Of a stretch of DNA of 64,000 nucleotides, positions 1 through 11,576 are shown one piece after another. The stretch comes from Coniella vitis (lineage: Eukaryota > Ascomycota > Sordariomycetes > Diaporthales > Schizoparmaceae). The notes under the pieces were generated by a model. It saw only the letters and a program-made list of their open reading frames with translations. It was not told the origin of the DNA and did no database searches. Every line of letters begins with the position of its first letter. Position 1 is the stretch's first letter. The stretch is from NCBI GenBank assembly GCA_011317545.1, contig WUJK01000007.1:1178001-1242000 (forward strand), given 5' to 3'. The position numbers and the translations under genes were made by a program.

Positions 1-315
1 CGCGGCAGCCTTGGACTTGACGGGAACCTTTTCGTCTGCAGAAGACTCCTCCTCTTCAAAGTCATCCTCTGGCACCTCCTTGTAGGATTTGCGCTGCTGC
101 TTTCGAGATGGAAGAAGGTCGCTCGTGATGCCCACGTCGGACATTTCGTCGTCGCTGATTGCTACAGATAGGAGGAAGCATGTCAGGAAATCATGCGCAG
201 AGTTGAATGACGCGTAAGAGGGTTGTCAACCCTCATTACGCGCTGGCGGCGCGTTTCCAACGGCGGCTCACATGGCTGTCAAGGTACCTCGTGTGGTAAA
301 CATACCTGGAGGCAT
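1..315 (-). CDS. N-terminal part of an acidic, possibly chromodomain-type protein (partial)
   Basis: The minus-strand gene starts at 315 and runs off the left edge. Exon 1 is 306-315 (Met-Pro-Pro plus one base). The intron is 162-305 with a GTATGT donor and a TGTAG acceptor. Exon 2 runs from 161 to the window edge, in frame. The visible 57 residues start MPPAISDDEMSDVG and hold acidic Asp/Glu runs and a basic KQQRK patch, ending in a Lys/Ala stretch. No folded domain is reached. An acidic, disordered N-terminus opening like this resembles what I recall of fungal HP1-type chromodomain proteins, but any acidic nuclear protein would fit. The call rests on composition and on the clean splice junction; the next bases to the left would decide it. 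Confidence 0.5.
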
Positions 316-680
316 TGTGAATCTAGCTTCTTTCCGTGAAGCGAAGCGAATCGATCGCAAGCAATTCGAGGGGAATTTGCCGTTTGTAAGGAGGGTGTAC
401 AGACAATGACCAAGGCGAGAAATCGGTTTGTTGACAAAGCGAGCGCGGCGCAAACGGGCTTGCGAGGCAGTTGCGACAGGGCAATAAACGCGGGCGAAAC
501 TTCTACGATACGGTGAGAGAAAGCGGAGCTTCCTGGCTGTTGCTTACATAAACAAACAAACTATTGGAGCTCTTGCTCTTGGAGCTGATGTTCTAGCGCG
601 CCTGTTGAGCGACGGCAGGAGTGGGTCCAAAGCAGCGCGCCGCAAAGCAACACATTTGGCTCGACCATGATAGCGTTTTG

Positions 681-722
681 TGCTACATACTATGTAGTAT
701 GTGCTACATAATAGCAGTACAT
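681..722. repeat. TACTATGTA motif cluster
   Basis: Holds ACATACTATGTAGTATGT, a near-perfect palindrome, followed by ctacataatag and gtacatac. It is the first member in this window of a dispersed inverted-motif family. Confidence 0.6.
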
Positions 723-2334
723 ACCCACGCTAAAGGAAGGGACGAGGAACAAAGAGAACGTCTTGGGAAAAGGAAAATAGTGTCGAGTGCTCACTCTCAC
801 TCCATCACCTCCTATGTTCGATATCGAAAGACGAGCTGTTTGCTAAGAAGGGGTTGAATCTCACCAGCGGTCTTGAGCCAATGAGCCTCCGCAATCGCTA
901 TGTCTGTCGCTGACAACGCCATCCATGGAAGTGATGAGGCTGAGCTTTCTTCTGTAGACATGAGTTCGAAATTTAAGTCTAAATTCTCGAGGGGAAGAAA
1001 CAAAAGGAGTCCTGACGCGTAATGGGAACCGATCCCAAGGCAAGAAGTTGTTTAATCTTGGCTGTCTTTTACTTTCCACGTTGACGCAGGGCACACGGAG
1101 AACAAAAGGCTTGTCCCGCAGCTACTGAGCACGGCTCATTAAAATATGTACACAACGACGTCAGAGCAATCTGAGGGTGCTGCATGATGATATATATTTG
1201 CAAGGACACGTGGTAGTGAAACCCAAGCTCCTTTGGACCCTGTTCACTAAAGCTATAGGACTGTCGTGCGTCTTGGATCGATCGTCCCAATAGAGGGCCC
1301 AGACAAGATGACAAGTCACAGCTGGGTCTCACGGGGGGGGCGAAAAATCTGACCAGATCGACTGGGCGCTATATGAGAAATCTCCATGTTCAGGAGGGCA
1401 AAACCTATTTCCTCAACTTGCTTCAGTATCTCTTTGCGGGTACTGGGTGGTTGAAAGTCCTTCGGAGTCAAGGAGTATTCTTGGGACAATAATTCTTCGC
1501 GTAGCTACCGGGGCCTCACCCCACCCCCCTCCTTTACCCCTTCTTCAAGCCTAAGAAAGCTCTGACGGGCGCTAATGGCTAGTGTACTTACTATAGGAGG
1601 TCATTCCAGATTTCTAAGAATTACAAGAATGCAACGGCTCTTGAACGGCGCCATGCGGGAATCGGCATCATGCATAATTATATGCAGACCATGCATATTC
1701 GCGTGCTATTCAGCCTCAAGCAGTACAGTCCTGTTGGGGGCAAGAATGCGATCGGGAAACTAGGTGGATATGGGCCCAGCCGCCCTCATTTTAACATCCA
1801 TTCATAGGGCATGGCCAGCGCGCCCTTTCGGACGGGGAGGGGTAGGAGGATGACCTCCGAGAAGGCTGAGCGTTGGGGCCTGTTTTTTCTCTTTTGCAAG
1901 TGGGGCCGTGATGAGAACAGTTGAAAAGGCGGCAGAGGCTTGCTTTAGCACGAGGTAAAGTCATAGTGCTTTGACTAGGCAGGTACGTTTGAATGTCCAG
2001 AGCCTTTGAGCAAAGCAGGCCTTGTTTACAACCTGTTAAGATGCCATACTGCCATACTGCCATGGATCCGGTTGATCACATGCTTGAAGCTTCTGCATTG
2101 GAGCCAGGTTCCCCGAGGCCCAACAGGTATGGGTCAGAATACCTGGTCGCCCATCATGGCCCATCCAATTTCCAGGTTGCAGGCAGGGCTCCTCGCTGTG
2201 CCCTCACATTTCAGAGCGGACTCCACCCATACACGGCGTGAGATTGAACTCGATGTCCAGTTCTCGATCGCTTCTTCTGCAGTCCAATCTCAGAATCTGG
2301 CAGAATGGTGGTGCAGTCTAAGGTTCATGGCCGG

Positions 2335-2499
2335 TGTACTATACATAGCATATGGTACTTACTATGTACAGCATCTGGCCATCCTGGGAGGACTGTGTGG
2401 CACTCTGTACTTCAGTTTCTGTGTACTATGTAAGTACATAGTATGGACGGACGCGGACCCATGTTGGCACAGCACTCTCGGCCGATACTATGTACATAG
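2335..2499. repeat. TACTATGTA motif cluster with two inverted repeats
   Basis: Three motif sites lie in 165 bp. The middle one (2424-2443) is an exact inverted repeat: arm TACTATGTA, two-base spacer AG, arm TACATAGTA. The last (2488-2499) is the exact 12-bp palindrome CTATGTACATAG. Transcribed, the first could form a 9-bp hairpin. Confidence 0.7.
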
Positions 2500-2840
2500 A
2501 ATACATCGTAATTGCGCAATGGGATATGCATGGCAGATGTACTGTGTACTTGAGGACCGGGAGGTGGACGGGCGGGCGATCAACAAACATCTCATGGATC
2601 GGTCACCTTTTCGGGATTTGTGCACAAATATACTACGTGTTGAAGCTAGGCTAGAACTGATTATTGACAGTCAAATGAGATATTGATCAAGGATGCATGC
2701 CTTGAGAAAAGGAGGAAACGGCAGAGATTTAGACTCACAACGGCGCGCAGGATCGCTCCCCGAGACTTCTTGGTCGCACAAAAGAGCTTTGTGCAAATCG
2801 CACAATTCTGCAGTACATTGAAACTCTTCGGGTGACTAGA

Positions 2841-3135
2841 CACATAGTATGTACCGTGTATGTAGAGCAGTAGCTTGAGTTGGACGGTACGATATGATAT
2901 GCATGATGAGCGTTAGGAGCTGCGGAGGCCTGCGGTGATCAGTGGGGGGTTTAACGCAAAAATGACAGCTGTCAGCAGGCTCTTACCTCGACTCCCGAGA
3001 GCATGGTGCCCTGTCGCGAACCCACTCTGGTGGGAACGTACTGTGATCCTGTAACCATCATTGGACAGAGCTCGGGTCGCCGTCCGGCTGGAAAGCCACT
3101 ACATAGTATGAAGTATGTACATAATACATAGTACC
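2841..3135. repeat. TACATAGTA motif copies
   Basis: Copies at about 2841-2866 (acatagtatgtacc) and 3099-3135, where ctacatagtatg, agtatgtacata and acatagtacc follow each other. Same family as the other clusters. Confidence 0.55.
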
Positions 3136-4182
3136 ATCCGTCTTCAGTGGAGAGTGCAGAGTACAGAGTACTCAGGACGGGGTCCCGCCTTCTGCTCAAC
3201 AGCGAGAAGCACTGAGACTCGTTCTGGCCGAGATCCGGGGTCAAGGGCCTCATGTGCGAACATGGTATCAAATGGTTCGAACCAGGCTTTTGCACCCTGC
3301 GAATTGCAAACCCTCTCGAGCATTGCGCTGTGGACCAACTCCAATTCGCGGGCAGTGCTCCGTTTCTTGGGCCACGTCAAATCGGAACAGCACAGCTGTC
3401 GAAGGACTGTGCTCTCGGTGAAGAAGACGGAAAAGCTTGCTATGGCAGTGGGCGGAGATGGGCAGTGCCGTGCCGACGGCCCACAGCATACCGTCCTTTC
3501 ATGACGGCCGAGCCGTGTGGTTTGTGGGCGGTGTTTGCGCAGACTGGTAGAGTCCAAGGAAAGTTGATCTCATCTTGCGCCTCGACTCTACCGCTGGCTC
3601 CTGTTGGTCAGCCAGTCATAGTAGACTTGAAGTGATTCCATTGCCGCTTACAGGGAACCGCTGCATCGATCCTTGCCTTAACACCCAGGACCCTCAGTTC
3701 CCCCGTCTCAAGTAGCATGGCTGCGGAGTTGGGGATATTGCGCCAGCGGCCCGCCCTCAGGCTCTGATGGAGCAGCTGGGCGTCGCACCTGGCATTTGAG
3801 GTCTGGATCAGACGGGCGGCTGACTCGACTTCTCACGTCCTGGATGCTTCTCTTGACTCTCGGTTCTCGGATGGCAAAATATCAAGGCTCTTGGCAGGGA
3901 GGTGACACGAGCGGCGACATTTGAGCTTCTGGAAGGTCCACAATCAGTGTCCATGCTCCTCCTAGGATGGGACACAGCTCCCTTCCATTCTCCAGGGCAG
4001 CCCTGCCCCAGGAGGGTGAGTCAGGAGGTCGAGCGAAGTCAGAAACAAATGACAGGATGCGCAGGGAGTACTTACGGAGTCTCACTTGAAGACGAGTGCA
4101 AGAGTGTCGCTGGTTGCCCAGAAGAATGTGGGGTCTTTCTTTTTCAAGAGATGTTCCCTGGCGATCCGAATGCCAAAAAGCT

Positions 4183-4708
4183 CACATAGTACATACATAG
4201 TAGTAGTAGGACGAGTACTCAAGTATGCACGGTACGGAGTTCCCAGTCAGCTACGAGTATCCAAGTACATAGTAGCCCTGCACTGTTTTCCACGATGTCA
4301 TAAGTACCTCTCGCGGATGAAATGTCACGAGTTTCCCAGTACTATGTACTGTGTCCCCTTAGCGGCGGCTCCTCAGTGGGCACTACCAAGCCCGCATCAT
4401 TGAAAAGGCCCACAAAGCAACGGTACGCCCCATGTGAGCACAGGTACAAAGAACTACTTATATGTTCAGGTTCAGGGTGTGTACTTGGTATGCTAGTATA
4501 TAGTACTAGTATGTATGTAGCAAAAGGCTAGAAGCAGAGAACGTTGTATTTAAGAATGCAAGAACATCATACTCATCAACGTCCACAGTACATACTATAT
4601 CTCATGAGAGTGCCACCCTGCTGCACAGTAGGACGTGCAGTATAGACAGAGTTCAAGAATCATTGGCGGCACACTCGACTACTACATAGTATGTACACAT
4701 AGTACACG
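4183..4708. repeat. Dense TACATAGTA motif array
   Basis: At least six sites in about 525 bp: near 4183-4210 (acatagtacatacatagtag), 4264-4275, 4338-4351 (agtactatgtactg), 4490-4520, 4587-4600 and 4680-4708. Spacing is irregular, so this is not a tandem satellite. Confidence 0.6.
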
Positions 4709-4764
4709 CACTGCTACGCTACCTTGTGCACAAGTCCCAAAGGAAAGAGCTTCCAGATGCACAG

Positions 4765-4782
4765 TAAGTACCTAGGTACTTA
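4765..4782. repeat. 18-bp perfect palindrome around TACCTAGGTA
   Basis: TAAGTACCTAGGTACTTA is its own reverse complement over 18 bp. Shorter relatives sit near 5272-5288 (aagtacctaggtatc) and 25192-25207 (aggtacctaggtatg). It is a different core from TACTATGTA but has the same palindromic, intergenic character. Confidence 0.7.
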
Positions 4783-6704
4783 TGGACAAGTTCCGGCACT
4801 CGACCGCGGCAGGTGCGGATGATAAGGCGGGGCCAGCACAGCAAAGACGCGCAGAGGTACTGCGGTACCTTTTCAGGGCCGCTATGGCTGGCCAGGCCCC
4901 GGCTCGGACCCCGGCCCGGATCCAGGGATAAGTTGCCAGGGGTATGAGATGACACCGCCAAGGCCTCAGAACACTGAAACCGATGATATCGGGCACCCTG
5001 GACTATATCAGTCTTTCAATCTTGGGCCACCGCCGTGCTCATGGACATGACATGGTGACTATCATCATCTTTTGGCACGTCCTGGGCTTGCGCCGTTGAA
5101 CACACGTAGTGCCTCCATGGTTGCGAAATGACGGACTGCTACATTGCGATAATTAGGGGACTGCTTCAATCCAGGCAGGGAACCTCGGCTTCAGTTATTA
5201 TGTACTGCATTGCCACGCGCCTGCTGCGCTCCCAAGATGTTGTACTTTACATAATAAGTTGTGAGAGCATAGCAAGTACCTAGGTATCGAGGCCTTGTCT
5301 ACTATGACTGTTCTTAAGTGGTACCATTGTACCGTTGAGGATTGTGGATCCGCTCAGTTGAGATGACGGCCAGTAGCAGCCTCATCTTCAACGTTTTGCT
5401 CCTCTGTGCGCGTATAACCAGGTATAACGGCCCCTCCACGCCTTGCGCCTCACCCCAAAAATATCCAACCAGCTTCGAGTCTCTCGTCAAATCACATGCC
5501 GAGTCTGTGTCCTGACAATGGATGTATAAGGGGGCTCACGGGGCTCAGGCGATGCTCTCCTGCAAACTGGCGCTGTGCAGCCTGGCAGGGCGTTGCGCTG
5601 CCTTCAATATCATGGCCGGAGAATTCTGGGCACCTTCATTGGCCTTAGCAAGGCTCCTCCTGTGCGCGCGCTGGCCCACTCACCAGCCACCCTTGCGCCT
5701 ACTTCGTTGATTAGGAGACTGACCAGTGATGCCATTCAGCAGGTACCTACTCTGTAGCCAGGTGCACCGCTCGCAGCAACACAGTGCTGCGCACCCACGC
5801 CTCGTCAGCCTATCCCACTCGACATTGCCCTCTGGGGTGTGCGCACGCGCCTCTTCGGCCTCTTTCTTTGTCTCTTGCGCACGCCTGGGCCCGGGCTCCT
5901 TCTCCACGCCGTTGAGCCCTGGTGCTGCAGGCCGACGACCTCTGCTGAATTCTCCAGACCAGGCTTAGGCTGCTGGCCGCCCAGCCGCCGTCATTGGGAC
6001 GGCACCAACCTGTGGCTCCCGCCAGACCCTGTGGCGGCATCTTGGCCCCGATCACTTCTTCCTTGCTGGTGGCCCCTCTCGAGGATCTGATCTTCCTGGG
6101 TCCCGTCAAAGCCCACGCCCAAGACCCGTCCCCGGCCCCCGCTTCGCCCTCGCCCCCGGTCCAATGGACGGGAAATAGGACAGGAGTGCATGGCGCCCAT
6201 ACTGCAAGGCCCAGGCTCTCTGGTCGGATATCAGCTTTCTCCAGCCTCGACTCCATCATGGATTGCATTAAAGCATCTTGTCTCCCGACCAGGCATGGCT
6301 GGAATGCCTTCATCTACCAAATCTTTTGCTGCATAGCCATTACGAAAAAAGCCTTCGCCGCCTCGACAAAGGCACACTAGGCTGGGCTGTTCTTTACTCT
6401 TCTCCTGAAGTTCTGCGCCGTTACATGCGCAGAATTTTGCCTGGGCTTTGGCCTTTATTGCTATATATTCCATCTTGTGCTTTTTTGTGTTCCACCCTTC
6501 CCCGCTCATTTGTTGCATTTCTTGCACCTGGACCTTCCTGGCCTACAGATAACGACAACTATCTCAACACTGTTCGATCTTCTTACACAATTTGACGAAA
6601 TATTTACTGGATTTCGTCTTGATATCCATCCAGGCCGCTCGATATCACAACATCAACCAGTCCCCTTCCCAGGTTGCTTGTCGAAGCATCCTGCCGTCAA
6701 TACT

Positions 6705-8717
6705 ATGAACAACGAAATCGTAAACAAGGCGCCAAAGGACAAAATATGTCCTTACTGCGGACAGGCCTTCACATCATCCTCACTCGGTCGACATTTGGAC
6801 CTTTATATCAAGGACAAGAATCCCAAGGCACCTGATGGTATTCATGATGTGGAAGAGATCCGGAAACTACGAGGGACCATTACACGTCGTCACCCGCGAC
6901 GTGGTTCCAGGAGAAACACCACATCTTCGGCAGCTGCTGGAAGTCAGTCTGGATCCAAAAGAAGCCCAATGGGCTCTGATGCAGAATCAACAAGGTCGCC
7001 AGGTACGTCCCACCGTCGTCAGTAGAGACGTGGATTTGATCCAACCCCCTTTTTCCCCACATAGGAAGTCCAGGGCGGTTAACCCATCCTATGGCACAAA
7101 AGAAGACGATAACGGGCCAGAAAACACCCAGAGAGGTCACTCACAACGTGTGATCAATCGCCAAATTATGAAGTCATCTCTCAAGGTCAGACATCAGGTT
7201 CAGGATGCTCTTGACACGGCGAAAGCTGCAGAATTGGCACTTCGTGAAATGATCAGTTCATGGAGAGCTGTCAAGTGAGTCTGGCATTTGCTAAGCTTAG
7301 TATCTCTGGCCAAAAGTCGCTAACACTAGTGACAGACATCAAAGTAGCATTGGAACTATGCCCTTCGAGATTAATCCCCTGTCTTTGGACTTTCCAGCAC
7401 TCTGTCTCCAGTTCTTGGAACCACCACCGACTTTATACTCGTCCACGCCTCATACAACCTCAACCTCTTGGTCTATTAATCCGCCAGACCATAAGCAGAA
7501 AGATGCTCTCACGATTTACTTTTGTCAGCAGTTCAGAAAATGGAAGGCATCGTGTGCTGCTGCGACAGCGGTTGCAGCAGAAGACTTGACATGCCGAGCA
7601 TCACTTGGAACAACAAAACAAGAAGATATCAACTCTCTAGTCCAGAGAGCGGATGAAGTGGCGGTCAATCTTGAAAAGAAAGTTGCAGAGCATTTATCAG
7701 TTGCATATCAAACTTGGGACATTTTACCAGCACAAAGACAACTAGAATCATGGAACTTGGAGATGGCGAGAACGATTGGCAGAAAACAGAAGCAAGTCAG
7801 CGCTTTGCAGGAGACGCAATACAGCTTGAAACAGCAGAATGCGAATCTCAAGTCTCAACTCGACAGCGTTAATCTGGAAAAACAACCAAAGGAATTTAGA
7901 ATCATACCGCCAATGACACTCAAAGTGGATGAGGCCATGAAGGAGTTATGGGTAGAAGCAGGCCCCGGTGACCGCTCGGCACGGGGCTTGGATATGGGAG
8001 GCAACCACACAGACCTTGGAACGCTCGTTTCGGGCGCTATCGAGAGATGGAAGAGTGTTGTGGTGGCTTCGAGGACGGCAAGCAGTATCCACCTGCAACG
8101 AGAGTTCGACCACGCATCTGCACCCATCAAGACCCCGATGTCGGCAACTTACCCCATGACGCCGGACATTTCGCGGTCAACGCAACAGAAGACAGACTCG
8201 AATGTCTTTTCTCACAATGCACATTCTTCGCCTAATGGTAAGTCAGTCCGCTACAGAAGCTTTGTTTGCCCGTTTCAATGGCCTAACAACCATCACAGGG
8301 AGCGGCGCCAACACGTCAGGAACCAACACGCCTACGCAGCTGCTTTCTGATTCAGAAGACGATATCGACGCTGAGGCTGAGGAGGATGCGGATGCCGAAG
8401 CTGATGTGGACATGGTGCACAATGAATTTCTCACCTCCACAACCGCACCGACACACCATACCGTTCCTCGAATGCCCCAGCAGCAGGCCGCCCACATGCA
8501 CACGACACACTTGGGTGCCCGGACGCAGGGCCAAGATGTCACGATCCTCCGACACAATGCTTACCCGCAAAGGGGCAACAGCTTCGTTACACCGAACATT
8601 TTACCTAGCCAACAAGTTCCCATGAATCAGCAAGTCTTCGATCACCAGATGCAGAATTTGACCCACCATCTCAGCCAGGGGCACAGCGGAGTCGGTATGG
8701 GTTGGGAGGGACAATGA
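6705..8717 (+). CDS. Conserved fungal protein with N-terminal UBZ4/C2H2-like zinc motif
   Basis: Model: 6705-7002, 7065-7147, 7198-7274, 7336-8237, 8299-8717, giving 592 residues in frame through all junctions. Near residue 15 the protein has CPYCGQAF, then GRHLD. This is a C-P-x-C ... H-L-D arrangement like UBZ4/Rad18 fingers, but Tyr stands where the last ligand is expected, and a nearby HDVEE might replace it. It is followed by a basic segment, a stretch DALDTAKAAELALREM, a coiled-coil-prone middle, and an Asp/Glu/Ala-rich segment near 8350-8410. The sequence looks like a conserved Sordariomycete protein of unknown function. Introns 1, 3 and 4 are canonical. Intron 2 (50 nt, GTGTGA donor) is the weakest junction and is needed to leave a frame that otherwise stops at 7151. 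Nucleic-acid or ubiquitin binding is only inferred from the finger. Confidence 0.72.
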
Positions 8718-10467
8718 CGGTGTTGTGACCAGTCAGCAATTGTGATCGCAGGTCAGTGCGGATCACTAGCTGGCTGGAAATCCACCACAATAGAGCGGGA
8801 GCTGCAATACGCCATTGATTGGCTGTCACTTGGGTCACCATAATTTTGACAGCCCGGCCGATACGGAATATGCCTCCGTAGTCGCGCTTAGACGTGCGGC
8901 TGATGCCGAGAGGAGGGGTACCGGGTTACTGGAAGGGCGGTGTCACAAGCACGCCCCTGGAGTCCACTTGTGACAGCGAGAACAGATTGGCAACCAGACT
9001 TATTACCAACGGTACGAAGCGGATATAGGGATGCATTTTGGAGTGTTCTGGCCACTACGCAGCACCCTGAAGACGATGCAGATACACCAAGACAAAAGGC
9101 CCATTCACAGTGTGAATGTCTTTTCAGGCCCACGAAACGTTTCTTTTACACATGAGCTTATACCCATCAGATTTTTTTCCTTTCCATATTTCGAATTCAT
9201 ATAGCACGATACTATCTTCGATCATTGCAGAGCATCTTCATGTCTCCCCGTCTCCCGGGGGGGGGCGCGAACGGAGACCATAACTCTTCCTTTCTCATGC
9301 ATAACACATTTTCACAGATGTGGAGCTCCCTTTGGCGTTACGTTTTGTCCTTTTTGCATTCATGCTTGTCAAGTAAACAGTGACGATGTTCTGGACCAGA
9401 GTTGTGTGTACCAACGCTCGAGGCCTTGACGTCGGCGGTTCCGGAGTCCCGCGGGCGGGGATGGAGGTGGGCTGTAATTTGAGCTTACCACACAGACGGG
9501 AGTGCTGTTTCAGCTACGGGTCCCGTCCACAACACACCTTGTTTGCTTCCAGAAACATATGTTGAACCATTATCTCTGATCGAATCAGGAAATGTCCCAT
9601 ACACAGCTTCTTTCTCGCTTTGGAATGATGAATCGGCTGGCAGGAAAGGCTGCGATTCCCTCGCGCTCAGCATCCCTGTTCATTCAAACGGGTGAGTAAC
9701 ACTTTGTAGATCTAATAGGCGCATCTCATGCATGATCCAAGGTGCCGGATGTACCATTAGCACTTCTTCCCCTATATCTTGCTGTCTTTGCTTCATTCTA
9801 GAAGGAGCCAAAATTTAGAAGGCAAGTTATAAAAGGACTGAGCTTCATGATCGTTTGTGTCTGCTCCCTTCCAGAACCTCTTTCTTTGTTTGATCTTCGG
9901 CAAGGAAAATGTTTTGTACGCTGTTTCGAAGCGTCGATCATGCAAAAGTTGCAATAGTATCCGTAGTCATGGTGGCAGTACTACTTATGTTACCGTGTAC
10001 AACGTTACGTGGACTGACAAGGGACGGTACATAGTACATGTACTGTGCACTGTATATTGTACATGCCGTAACTATGGGCATGTTGTGTACTGTGCGGTGG
10101 CTGCTCAAGCGATACCGATGTGGGGGTTTGAGTTTGATCTCGCAGAAATACGAAAATGATGGCAAGATTCGAGAACGAGAATGTGACGGCACGTTTGGAT
10201 ATAGATATAAAATTTGTTAGGAAGCAATATTATCTTTGCTCTTGCATTGACAAATATGGCAATATCCAAGCATGTCAAATTTTGGGCAAGAATTTGGAAA
10301 GGTCCACTCGTGACCATTCATTGTTGAGTACCCCGTCTGTCATTCTTTACTTATTACTCCGATCATTATTTCTTTATAGGTATGAGCCCTATGACAGATG
10401 CTTTGCGATTATCATAGTATTCTATGGATCCCAAACTTGTTATTGCACAACATTGATATCTACAAAT

Positions 10468-10504
10468 ACCACCACCACCACAACAACAACAACAACAACA
10501 ACCA
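10468..10504 (+). repeat. ACC/ACA trinucleotide microsatellite
   Basis: Several ACC units followed by about seven ACA units in a non-coding stretch. Likely length-polymorphic. Confidence 0.75.
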
Positions 10505-11550
10505 TCCTCCAAAACAAAAAGTGGAAAAAGAAGAGAAAAAATGATGAAGGAAGAAAGGGCAAGCAGGGGTCTTAATTAAGCTTCCTGTACGAACAGGCAA
10601 GAATCCGCCCCCAGTAGATAAAGTCTGTTTACTATTATTAGTGTTGCTGTCACCATGGGAATGTATTGTTTTGCTTCATTTCACTCGGCAACGACAGAAA
10701 AACACCCCTCCCGAGCCCCGGCAACGACGCTTTGCTTGTCATTCTGCCAGGCGTCACGGTTCCTGGCGGCCCGCCCCCCTCGTTCCTCCTTCTCCTCCTC
10801 CTCAAAAAGTAAGCATTGCGGATGGAAGTGGAGTTAATATTTTTGCCTTTCTTGCCCTCCGGCCTATACAACCACAGGGCACAGCCCGTGTAATTTCACG
10901 AGACCATATGGATGGGGCTGTGTTTCTGTTGATGATATCGGTACAGCCTTGCGGATATTTCTCCCCACTTCACTCACAGCTTTTCCATGGGATATGAGCC
11001 TTCCGTGACTGGTGTATGACCCTGGACAGAGGTGGAATTTTATGCTCCCCCCCCCAAAAACCATGTATAAATGGAATAATGTGGTGTAGAAAATCAGTAG
11101 CCTGTCGCCTGGACGGGTTCATCAAACTAGCAAAGAGCCCGTGGTACGAAACGATCTGTGGAATTCTTCTGATACTTTGATAGACCATGATGTCTGTGAT
11201 ACCCTTGGTTGAGTACGAGTTATTTTATCCACTGCTAATCTCGCGGATGCAATAGCATTTGCCCCATGCGAACCGATTTGCGCAGCGGCGATCTCGAATA
11301 GCTAGCTACTCAGCTGCTTCGTGATGGTGGTTTGCATTCCAAGATTGCCACTGAACTTTCTCTTTCATCAGTCGAGGACAATCAGAGTGGTAAATTGCTT
11401 CCCCGAAAGCGAGGGCTCCTGTAGCATCCGTAGGCGGAAACTTTCAGTGTCTTGTCCGTGATGCACCAAGGCAAAGCAGATTCATGCCGCTGCCTCATCC
11501 TCATCGCTTTGTTCGTCCTTAGGCGCCTCACGCCTGTAGGCAAAGATCTC

Positions 11551-11576
11551 AACGCGTGCGGATAACGCGTGCGGAT
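11551..11576. repeat. 13-bp exact tandem duplication
   Basis: AACGCGTGCGGAT occurs twice head to tail with no mismatch, inside a short minus-strand open frame. A 13-bp insertion changes frame, so if that frame was ever a gene the duplication would have broken it. Confidence 0.75.

Larger units (their letters stand above)
316..6704. other. Long gene-poor intergenic region
   Basis: About 6.4 kb without a gene I can support. Many open frames overlap on both strands but have odd composition (Trp, Cys and His rich) and no domain. The region holds many copies of the TACTATGTA/TACATAGTA motif and two TACCTAGGTA palindromes, listed separately. The last kilobase (about 5.8-6.7 kb) is C/T rich with a TATA-like ctatatat near 6460 and is probably the promoter and leader of the next gene. 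Confidence 0.6.

Noticed and set aside
2006..2686. 226-codon open frame on the + strand
   Set aside because: It begins at a non-ATG codon, is rich in Trp, Cys and His, has no domain, and contains three copies of the TACTATGTA motif, which account for its repeated Tyr/Val/Leu stretches.
3262..3290. GGTTCGAACC palindrome resembling a tRNA T-loop
   Set aside because: No acceptor, D or anticodon arm can be fitted around it on either strand.
5810..6313. 167-codon minus-strand frame in GC-rich sequence
   Set aside because: Other frames are open across the same bases on both strands and the composition (Gly/Arg/Ala/Ser) follows base content. It lies in the presumed promoter of the next gene.
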